A stretch of 64,000 bases of DNA from Vanessa cardui. Taxonomy: Eukaryota; Arthropoda; Insecta; Lepidoptera; Nymphalidae. The stretch is taken from contig NC_061124.1 in the NCBI RefSeq assembly GCF_905220365.1, positions 12,898,501-12,962,500 on the forward strand, given 5' to 3'. This document shows, piece by piece, positions 39,201-51,200 of the stretch (its first letter is position 1; each line of letters opens with the position of its first letter). The position numbers and the translations under genes are program-made. A model generated the notes under the pieces. That model was not told where the DNA came from. It did not search any database and saw only the letters and a list, made by a program, of their open reading frames with translations.

Positions 39201-42200
39201 TGTAACTATTATACTGATAATAGTGATAATATCTTCAAACTATAACACAAGAATAGTGACTCCATACTTGGGACAGTGCGGGTGCACGTTCAAGTAGTTC
39301 TCCTGCACGAAGAGCGGCGCGATGCTGTAGTCGCTGAAGAACAGGTCGCTCTTGTCGTGGATGCTCATTGTCTTGTGCTCCTCGGCACTGAACACCTTGC
39401 GGATCGCCTCCCAGGGCCCCTGTACCATAAACAATATATATATATTATTTTGAAATTCAATGATACTCCGTAATTTTCAAATTTCTTTAATTAACACGTT
39501 TGACTAAAATTCTAGAAGCTGTACCAATTTCCTATTTCAATTAATTTATATTTTCTCATCTGACAAATTTAGCAACACCATACAGCAATATATATTACTA
39601 ACATCTCTATTGGTAGCAATGCTATTTGTAAGTCGCCGCAATCAGCACAAAAGAGGTGCTCCTCATCAGTGATTGAGAACATTATAAAATTTTCAATACG
39701 GTAACGTCCACTTTTTTACCATGACTCTGTAACCGTCCGCAGCATAATTATGGTAGCTAATGCGATGTGTCAAAGATGGTAAAGGGGGGCCCTCACGATG
39801 CGGACGTCGGTGGCGGCGGCGGGGGGGGCGGGGGCGGCGGGGTCGGCTCCTTAACAGCCAGAAGCTAATGTGGTGTATCAAAGCAATGTCAATAGTGGCG
39901 CCCTCACGATGCGGACGTCGGTGGCGGCGGCGGGGTGCGCGGGGGCAGCGGGGGCGGGCGCGCAGGCCAGCAGCGCGAGGCGGTGCAGCGTCTGGCGCAC
40001 GTCTTGGCGCGCTGATGCGATGAGCTGCGTCAGCGCGTCGCCCGGCAGCTTGAGGCCCTCGCGGAAGCACACCGACATCATCGCCGCCTGCGGGACGATT
40101 GAGCAACACATCACTAAGGATTCTATTGTAGAAGAACTTTTAGACGCTCATTTGATCAACTCATCACTAAGGATTCCATTGAACTTTAAATAGAACTCTT
40201 TACAAATATGTCGTCATCTTCGATAGAGGACTTCTACGGCCAATTATACGCATCGCATGCACCTCGACCTGATCCCGAAAATGAGGATTCTAGAGCTACA
40301 TTAACACGCCATTTCTCAGAAGACCTGCCTGAAGTCAGTATTGGCGAAATCGAGATTGCTCTTAAACAGCTTAAAAATGGAAAAGCCCCTGGAGAGGACG
40401 GTATTACTATAGAGTTATTAAAAGCAGGAGGTAATCCGGTACTCAAGGAACTCCAAAAGCTTTTTAACTCTGTCTTCTTCGAAGGGAGAACTCCGGAGGC
40501 GTGGAGTAGGAGTGTGGTCGTCCTGTTCTTCAAAAAGGGAGACAAAACCCTGCTGAAGAACTATCGTCCCATATCCCTACTGAGTCACGTCTACAAGCTG
40601 TTTTCAAGAGTGATCACGAACCGTCTTGCGCGAAGATTCGACGAATTCCAACCCCCAGAACAGGCCGGGTTTCGGACCGGATACGCCACCATAGACCACA
40701 TCCACACAGTGCGGCAGATTATACAGAAGTCCCAAGAGTATAATCGGCCCCTGTGTCTTGCATTCGTGGACTATGAGAAGGCCTTTGACTCGGTTGAAAT
40801 CTGGGCTGTTCTGGAGTCCCTGCAGCGTTGCCAAGTTGATTGGCGATATATCCAAGTGATGAGATGTCTCTACGAAGCCGCCACCATGTCCGTCCGAGTA
40901 CAGAATCAGCAAACAAATCCCATACCATTGCATCGAGGAGTGAGACAAGGGGACGTTATTTCCCCCAAATTGTTCACTAATGCAATGGAGGATATGTTCA
41001 AGACGCTGAACTGGAAAGGACGTGGCATCAACATCAATGGCGAATACATCTCTCACTTGAGATTTGCGGACGACATCGTCATCGTAGCAGAAACGCTGCA
41101 GGACCTACAACAAATGCTGAACGATCTGGCTGAGTCTTCTATGCGTATCGGCCTACGGATGAACTTGGATAAAACCAAGGTCATGTTCAATGAACATGTT
41201 CTACCGGAACCGATTGCGATACACGGTACCGTCCTCGAAGTTGTTCAAAAATATGTCTACCTTGGGCAGACTCTGCGATTTGGTAGAAACAACCTTGAGG
41301 ACGAGGTGAATAGAAGAATTCAGCTAGGTTGGGCAGCGTTTGGAAAATTACGTCGAATCTTTACATCGTCGATCCCACAGTGCCTTAAGACGAAAGTCTT
41401 CAACCAGTGCGTCCTACCCGTCATGACATACGGAGCCGAAACGTGGACACTCACGGCAAGGCTGGTCCACCAGTTTAAAGTCGCTCAGCGTGCTATAGAA
41501 AGGGCTATGCTCGGCGTTTCTCTGCGGGATCGCATCAGAAATGAGGCGATCCGCCAGAGAACCAAAGTCATCGACATAGCCCACCGGATTAGTAAGCTGA
41601 AGTGGCAGTGGGCTGGCCATATTTGCCGCAGAACCGATAACCGTTGTGGGAAACGTGTTCTAGAGTGGAGACCGCGTCTCGGCAAACGTAGTGTAGGACG
41701 TCCTCGGGCACGGTGGAGTGACGACTTACGCAAGACGGCGGGCAGGAACTGGATGCGAGTAGCCCAAGAACGATCTCAGTGGCGTGCAATTGGAGAGGCC
41801 TATGTCCAGCAGTGGACGGAAATGGGCTGATGGATTGGATTGATTGATTCGATAAAAAAAATTATGGAGACAAATTTCACTGAAGGAATTTAAATATCTC
41901 AATTTGTTTTGACAACACTACTTTATTACTACTAAGTACAAAGCAGGTCCTGATGTATTGAGAGCCGATGAAATCATTCAGGTTCCACTATCATTTCAAA
42001 AATATATTTTTACCAATTCAAGCATTTACGAAATCAAATCAAATCTTAGGGAAAACATGCATATTGTACTAACATTTTTGGGGTTGTTTTAAATAGCACT
42101 AGTATTATGTACTGTTAGCATATTTATTTTAATATGATCATTTTTTATTGTTTTAATGTATTAAAGTATTATCAGCATAAATAATTCGATTTAAATAGTT

Positions 42201-45200
42201 GTTACAATTTGCGTTGATTGTCAACATCCGGTTTAGACTAAATTGTTTTTTAAAATAGATCGAAACCGGATGTTGCTACAGTCGAAGGAGGGGCGTGTAA
42301 ACATTAAATACTAGGAGTAAGCCTAGAAATGGTCATTCTTACTTCAATCGTCGAATTGGGAGGATCGAGCAAAATAATCAATCTTGTATCAGTTTTGATT
42401 GTGAACCACTTCAGGAGAGATAAAGTATTGATTGTGAGGAGAATTTTTATATTATACCAACAGTACCTTAATCTGGTCGGCTCTGGGGTGGCAGAACCGC
42501 AGGTCGTAGCAGTAGTTGACGAGCGTGCGCATCTTCTCGCTGTTCCTGTCGTTGCACATGCACACGATCGGCACCGACGTCGACTTTATCAACGATATCA
42601 GCTCTTGCAGGCCACCTTCGATGTGCAAAAGGAGATTATTGATATAATCACATTTTAAACTAACAGCACAGTTTAAGTTACACACAGATTCCCTTAAGTT
42701 AATCCCTAATATTATATTTGGGACAAATGGAAATATAGAGGATACAAATTAGACAATACTAGTGGCCCGTCCCGCTTTTCTACTGGAAATAAGATTTTTT
42801 TTAATATTGTTAATCTTTATCTTTATTTATCTAATAATATCTTTATTGTTGAAATGAAAACTCCCTCGCGATTTGATTTTTTCCGCCATGTTTAACAATT
42901 GTCGTTCTATTTCAACCTATTTACACGAAAACCTTAACAAATTATGTATCTAAACTTTAATCATAAACTTTGTTTTATAGTATGTAGTAATAAGCATATA
43001 ACAATTTAAAATAAGAATACTATCAATTTAGTATTGAACTCAGTTCAGCATCTTTTTTATCATGACGTATATCTGTGGAGTTCTTATGCATTAAACCCAT
43101 TGCGATAGCCGTCTTTAGTAAAGATTGGAGATCGTGTATATAAAGCACCCGCGTTTCCCCCGAGATGGCCCAGTGGTTAGAACGCGTGCATCTTAACCGA
43201 TGATTACGGGTTCAAACCCGCTTGCCTGGGTGTGTGTACCACTGATTCATGTGCTTAATTTGTCTTTATAATTCATCTCGTACTCAGCGGTGAAGGAAAA
43301 TTTCAAAGAAATTCTGCCGCATGTGTATTCCACGAACCCGCATTGGAACAGCGTAGTGGAATATGTTACAAACCTTCTCCTCAAAGGGAGAGGAGACCTT
43401 TAGCCCAGCAGTGGGAATTTACAGGCTGTTGTTGTTGATGTTGTTTCCCCCGAGCTGTGCTCGTATCTCAGCACAGATTACGCCCTTATCAAATAGGTCC
43501 ATATGAAGTGTATTACCTCTATCTTCATTTCCAGCCATACCATCGACTTCGTCCATGACCAGTACATGTTTCTTCGACACGGCGCCCTTGCCCGCATTGC
43601 CTGTATTTCAAATTAATTTAGCCTCATATCTACCTTATTAACATTATTAATTATATTTTCAGCTTTTAAAAAAAACGTTAAAAACTATTACCTAAATAAT
43701 AATTTATACGACTTCAGTTAATTACCTTTATATAACATTTATTATGTAATTTTAGGTATTTTTATATCTTAAGTATGTATTAGTTTATAATAGAGATATA
43801 TAATGCGCCCTCTTACTTAAATATTATGCATCAAAATATACAGGGCATAGGTGGCAAAGATCATGAAATAGAATTATTTTCGGAGTGTTTATAACACTCC
43901 GAAAATAATTCTATTTCATTCTATACATGTATTTTGTTTCACAGAACATTGGGTTAAAAAATTTGACATATTTAATATTTCAAACTTTAAACTGTCAAGT
44001 GCGTTCGTAAGAGGGAGTGCTATTCGTGGTACCTCATTAATATTAGTACGGAATGATATCGTTTGTAAATCTCGAAAAGATATTTTGGCCCTCTCTATCG
44101 AACGTACTATCGAACTATCCTGCGTGGAATTTCCACAGTACATTATAGTCTGCGTGTACCGGCCCCCATCGGGAGATTATTATTTGTTTGAAACCACTAT
44201 GGAGGACATTCTTAAAAAGCTATGTAAAACTAATAAATATATAATTGTATGTGGGGACTTTAACGTCGACTTACTTAAAGAAACTACGTTAAGTGTTCGT
44301 TTGGTCGCCTTGTTTATGTCATTTAATTTAACTCATAGAGTTAATGAACCGACGCGAATAACCGACGGCACTTCTACGTGTATTGATAATGTGTTCTGTG
44401 ACTGTGAAATATATGAAGTATCAATTATAAATAATTTAACTTCTGACCATTGTGGTCAGAAGTTTTCATTAAAACACAAAGAAATAAATCATTTAAAAAA
44501 AATAACATACAGGCCAATAACGGCTAACAAATTACATTGTTTTAAAGATATTGTGGCGTATAAATTGTCTAGATCTTACGACACAGGATCTAAATGAGCT
44601 TTATAATTCATTTTTTGAAGTAATACTAAAAGAATTTAACAATATATTTAAAATGAAATCATGTTATAGTAACACAAAATTAAAGTTTAGTGACTGGGCT
44701 ACTGTTGGTATTTATAAAAGTAGAAATAAATTATACGACTTATATGATATGAGGCGGTGGAATCGAAGCGTAGCCTTTTTAGAATACGTCATTAAATATT
44801 CCAAAATTTTTAAAACAGTATGCATTTCTGCTAAGTCCTTATATTTAAAGAAAAAAATCCTGAATTCTGATAATAGAATTAAAGCCACATGGGATGTTAT
44901 TAGTAGTGTTAGTGGAAAACCCAAAAAGGAAATGATACCAATAGAATTGAACAGAGGTAGTAGATACACGAGTTCTGAATTAGAGGTTGCTAATTTATTT
45001 GAATCATTTTTTGATAAAGTACCCCATAAAATAACATTTCATTTAAAATCATCTACATCAAATGCAGCTAGGTTATTAAATAATAGTGTTTCTAAATGCG
45101 TTATTGATTTTTCATTTGAAACGGTTTCTGCAATAGATGTCATAAAAGTATTTAAAACTGTAAATATTAAAAAAACTAACGACATATGGGGCATTTCGGT

Positions 45201-48200
45201 AAAATTTTTTAATAACATCATATACGATATTGCTCCGTATATAGCAGTAATTTTTAACAAGAGTTTGGACACGGGTTCATTTCCTAACTTGTTAAAATGT
45301 AGTAAAGTTTTACCACTTTTTAAAACTGGAAACAGAAGCGATCCCGGTAATTACAGGCCTATTTCAATACTCCCATCCTTAAGTAAAATTTTCGAAAAAA
45401 ATATTTTAAATCAACTTCTCGTCCATTTCGGTACAAATGCTATTTTTCATGGTGAGCAATTCGGTTTTAGAAGAGGTCGCTCGACAACTGATGCGGGAAT
45501 TGCGCTTCTCAAACATATTTACGATGCTTGGGAGAAATCACAGAACGCTATTGGAGTATTCTGTGATTTATCTAAAGCATTCGATTGTGTAGAACACGAA
45601 ACGCTTCTTTATAAGCTCAAATATTACGGTGTTAAAGGTAAAGCTCTTGATCTCATCGCTTCATATTTAAGTCAAAGAATCCAGCAAGTTTTCATTAATG
45701 GAATAAAGTCTTCTGGATCTACGTTAAAATGGGAGTTCCACAAGGTTCAATTTTGGGTCCCTTTCTATTCCTAGTATATATAAATGATCTTCCTTTCTAT
45801 GTTAAGGGTATTTGTGATATAGTGTTGTTTGCTGACGATACTTTGATTTTTAAGGTTGACAGGAAAAAAAATGACTATGACGATGTGAACGGTGCATTAT
45901 CACAGATACACAATTGGTTTACGGTAAATAATTTAGTTTTGAATGCTCAAAAAACAAAATGTGTAGTTTTTACCCTACCTAATGTTAGCAAGCAAAATTA
46001 TAATATATCTTTAAATGGTGACCGTATTGAAGTAGCTGATACTACGGTGTTTTTAGGAATAGAATTGGATTTCAGACTTCAGTGGACTTCTCATTTATCA
46101 TCCCTAACAGGAAGACTCAGCTTCGCAACATACGCGGTTAGAAAAGTTAGACAACTAACTGATATTGATACCGCTCGTTTAGTTTATTTTGGTTATTTTC
46201 ACAGTATTATGTCATATGGCATATTACTTTGGGGTAACGCTGCAGATATTGAATCTGTCTTTATTTTACAAAAGAGAGCAATTCGGTTTATTTATAATCT
46301 TGGAGCTAGAGACTCTCTTCGGGATGTTTTTAACAGAGTAGGAATACTTACTGTTGCGTCGCAATATATTTACAACAATATCATGTATATTCACAGTAAC
46401 ATTGATCACTTTGATAAAATCAGTGATAATCATTGTATATGCACTAGAAGTAAGGATAAACTTATAACGCCAAGTTTCCGACACCGCAAAGTCAATAGAT
46501 CCTTCTTGGGGCAAGGTATCCGTTTCTATAATAAAATTCCGCAGAAATTTTTAACTTTGCCGTTTAGTAAATTCAAATCGTTTGTTAAAAATACATTGGT
46601 AGAAAAAGCATACTATTCGATACAAGATTTTGTAGATGATAAAAAAGCGTGGAGTTAATACCTGTTGACTTCCAAGCAGGATACATTAATTTAAATAATT
46701 GTATTTAATTAACATGACGTTGTATTTTTTAAATGTTAAAAAAGAGTAACTACTGAGTTTCTTGCCGGTTCTTCTCGGTAGAATCTACTTTCCGAACCGG
46801 TGGTAGCTTCACTTAATTGTAAAATGACGATTCAAAAGTGCTTATAAAAGCCTACTTGAATAAAGTTTATTTTGATTTTGATTTTTTATTATTTATACAC
46901 AATATTTATATATGTAGTAAGTATAAGTATTAGTGTGTAAATATTTGTATGTAACTGCTCCGCCTACGCCGATGGTTTTAAAAATCTCTCTCTGATTGGG
47001 TTGTCAGGAAAAGATAGCTAATTAGCCATAAGTCCGCCCGTTGTACAACACTTTTAATCTAAATTTTTTTACATTCTATTTTACGTTTTTGTATGTTAAT
47101 AATTTAGTGATTCTTTCTTTTTTTTGTTTTTGTTTGTAGTGTGCAATAAAGTAAAATTAATTCATTCATTCATTATAACAGTGAATAATGGTGCCAATGG
47201 TTTGATCACGGGAACGTCAACTGCGGCGAGGTTCAATCAAATTTCATGTGCATATTTCCACTAGTGCTCAAGAACGATAACATCTAGACAGAACCTACAT
47301 GTGTCTGTTTAAATTCTGGCAAATGCAACAGAGTATATATCTTCTCAAAAAGACATCTTAGTCTTGCAGCATTCAGATTTGTACGTGAGAGACTTATGTA
47401 TTTTAGATTTAACCAATAATTTGCCGACATTTAATATAACTAAAAGAGTAATATATAAAAAATAATACATGTCAGTTATAACAAGTTACCTTTAGCATAA
47501 CCAGAGAGGGAGGTGGACGTCAGCAGTTCCGATATCTGCTCCTTGATGAGATTCTTGCTCCTCGTGTCCGAGGCGTTGAACTCGACCACGTCGTAGCCCA
47601 ACTCTTTGCAAACGAGCGACACCGTCGTTGTCTTGCCTGTATTGAAATTCAAATTTCTTTATACTAGTATTATTAATTTTATATGTTGAATACCAAAGGT
47701 GTACTATAATTTATAAATCCACTATATCAAGAGAAAACATAAAAATTTAGTGAAAAAGAAATTCGTGTATGAGTTGATAAAAAAACGTCCAGTTTAACCA
47801 ATCAGAAGTATCATTCTAATTGGTCATCTTAATGTTATTGTAAATTCGGTACTTTTTTTGTAGACGGTCAAATTGATTTTTGATAGTGGAACTCTTTTCT
47901 CCTTTTATCTTTTTAAACTTAAATAAACAACAGTTACTCTTGTTAATAAACTTGGAAATAACTTACCAACACCGGGCGGTCCGGATAACAAGGCAGCTTT
48001 ATAGTAAGCGCCGTCGTCATTTTTCACCCACGGGTTTGGCTTAGGCAGCTTTGCCTTCCTATTTGCGTACCATTTTGTCAACCACCTCAGTAACCTGCGA
48101 ACGGAACGAAACAAATAGGCTATTTGACTGGTTTTTAAAATCCATTTTATATTATTTAGTAGAAGTTAAGGAACCCAGTAAAAGTTGAGTTTTTTATTTC

Positions 48201-51200
48201 TAGTAGACATTTGCCGAAAAATATCATATTAAAAATTCCATATTTAAATAGCGCGCAAAAACGCTACTTGGACAATATGGCACTGCCATGGGGTCGGTGA
48301 CGTCACTTTCTTGTATTTTAATCTGTGTTACATATAGTAGAAAAGCGAAGTTTACAAGAAAGTGACTTCATCATAGGCCCGGCCAAACAGGAGCGTTTTG
48401 TGTCACGTGACAAACACATAATATACACTGATTACAATAATTCACAATTTATTTTTCGCCTTGTCAAATAGCCTATTACACTTTACTCGACTAGGCTCTT
48501 ACTAAGAGAGAGCTATGCACACCTTCTCCCTCCGCCTCAATAGGCGCCGCAGGGACCAGGGGGGTCTCAGTACCCCGGGAATCCCCCCCTAGGTGTTGGA
48601 CGCCCGTATAGGCGGGCCGACCTTCAGGGCGTCACGGTAGAATGCGTAAGCGATCCCGTGGCGTCCGCCGAAAGACGGGAAATTACCGCTGGTTTTTTAG
48701 TGGGTAAACGCGTTTGACCTGGGCGCACTCGGCGTCCAGGAAACCAGGGAGTCCCACACACCCCCCCCCACTTTATATCACGTGGGGGAAGCGCGTAATG
48801 CGTTTTGCCAGCGAAAAAAAAAGGCTCTTACTAAGTGTGAGCAGTGTGAGAAGTGTCTACTGAGAAGCATTGATACAAACTAGTTATATCTACAACCTAC
48901 TTCAGTGGAAGAAGTTTTCCATGTCATTTGTCATAAGCGTCGGTATATTTATTTTAATTTTACTTTGAAACCTTCGAGAACTACCTCGACATTATTCAAA
49001 ATTTTATTTTGTTAAGTATACAAAGAGCAAATACAAATAAAAAAAAATAATAATAAATAATTTCCATACCTACTAGCATTGCTGGCTTCCCCGTGCTGCC
49101 CTATAATCTGTTTCAAATTCTGAGGCTTGTATTTATCAACCCACATTAGCGCTGAATTGTCAATAGAATTGCTCGGTTTTTTAATTTCACCTGAGAAATA
49201 TTTTCGTTATTAATTACAAAACAACTGATGTCACATATTGTGTATCCTGTATAATATATTTATTACTAGTAGTCGCTCGCAGCTTTGCTCGCATTTTAGG
49301 GTGTTGGTTGTCATCTGTTAGGTAAAAAAAATTAGTCTATGTCGTTTCTGGGAGGTCGAGTTTGCTTCATACCAAATTTCATCAAATTTGGTTCAGTGCT
49401 TTGGTTGTGAAAGAGCTTCAGCCAGACAGAGTTACTTTCACATCTATAATAATAATATAAAAGTAAAGTAACAGCCTGTAAATTTCCCACTGCTGAGATA
49501 AGGCCTCCTCTTCCATTAAGGAGAGGGTTTGAAACATATTCCACCACGCTGTACAAATGCGGGTTGGTGGGAGCTCATGTGGCAGAATTTCAATGAAATT
49601 AGACACATGCAGGTTTCCTCACGATGTTTTCCTTCACCGCCGAGCACGAGATGAATTATAAACACAAATTAAGCACATTTATATATAGTGGTGCTTTCCT
49701 GGATTTGGACCCGCAATCATCGGTTATGATGCACGCGTTCTAACCACTTGGCCATCTCTATAGATTAAAACATAACCTCCAATTGAAACAAAATATGATA
49801 GATTATTTCTACTAGTATGTAGAAAGAACTTGATAACACATTGTACAATAATTAAATTCACATACCATTATCTTTACTTTCTGATTTAACCGACACTTTG
49901 ATATCTTCAGATTTCACTTTATCATTCTTATTCTTACTTATTGGAGTAACAGCTTCCTTCTTAATATCACTAACAATTACTTGATTATCCTTTTCTTTTT
50001 TTACCGGAGTCTTCTTGATTGTGGCACTCGATTCATTTTTGTTATCATTCGATTTTTTAATCTTCTTATCGTCATTTTGCTCCTTCTTTACTTCTTTAGA
50101 ATGTTTCTTTGCTGTTGAATCCTTCAGCATTGCTAGGAATTCGTCTTCACTTAGAATCTTGATGCCCAGGTCCTGTGCTTTGGCCAACTTCGCTGGACCG
50201 GCGTCTTCGCCTGCCAAGACATGTGTAACCTAAAATGAAAGCGAGTGAAATCAGAAGATTTTGTCGTAAAATCTAGCGGAAAAGTCATACGAACCATTGA
50301 AAAGTACATTGATTAAATTTAGGAGTTGAGAAGCGGTTTGTGTTAATGATTACAATTTATTAGACCTGTAGCCTTTAATTCCAGCCTAAGCTAATTATAT
50401 TGTCTACTTCAAGAAAAACTAAGAAGGAAAAGTCAGATCACGCTTTATCAACAAATTCAAATTCTTTCGTAGAAAAACTCGAAGAGCAGACTAAAAAAAA
50501 TTGTGTTTAATTTTCATGCTATTTAAAAGAAGATTCGAAAAGAACTAAGTCATCACCATACGACATGCACCATATTATCTTTTTACATAAATCTGTTTAA
50601 CAATCGGCAAGTAACAGGCAAGTTATGAAGGCAAGTTTGTGCATGTACACTTTCCGCCGAATGACAAGCCAGGGTCCAATAGACAAGCTAGACTGGCGGA
50701 CCAATCGCGTGCCGCCACGGCGCCCCCCGCTCCCCTATTGAAAGAGACCTAAAAGGGTACTACTGCGCAGGTCCGGGTTTTGCTCACAAAACATGCCGCT
50801 TATTACTACTTATTACATCTGTAATATATTCGTCTTTCAACAATTCATTTAAAATAATTTCCACTTTTTCTATACACATATTCAGTGGAAAATTTACAGT
50901 TCTCCAACTCATCCACAATTTTTTATAGCTCAACAAGCATTAATATACTTCATCAAATCAAATCAAAATAAATTTTATTCAAGTGGGCTTTTACAAGCAC
51001 TTTTGAATCCACCACCACCGGTTCGGAAAGTAGATTCTACCGAGAAGAACCGACAAGAAACTCAGTAGATACTCTTTATCAACATTTAAAAAATACAGTC
51101 AAGTTAGTTAAAACAATTATTTAAATTAATATATATTGCCTGGAAGTCAACAGGTCAACATTATAGGCATTTTCCTATGTAACAAATATAATGACCTTTT

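Larger units (their letters stand above)
43820..46895 (+). mobile_element. Jockey/CR1-type LINE, frameshifted, in RFC1 intron 9
   Basis: A plus-strand (antisense to RFC1) non-LTR retrotransposon with an endonuclease region, a reverse-transcriptase region, and a 3' UTR with TTGCCGGTTCTTCTCGGTAG. It ends in TTTTGATTTTGATTTTT repeats. The start is placed at about 43820, where the endonuclease-like ATACAGGGCATAGG begins. Clade (Jockey, CR1 or Daphne) is not resolved. A 3'-end copy lies on the other strand at 50953-51160. Confidence 0.85.

Noticed and set aside
39693..40193. Arginine/proline-rich open frames on both strands
   Set aside because: They are shadows of GC-rich RFC1 exon 12 and its duplicate; the true frame is the minus-strand exon 39908-40087.
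43165..43230. tRNA gene suggested by box A/box B-like text
   Set aside because: It is the head of a multi-copy SINE with a non-tRNA body; no complete cloverleaf is evident.
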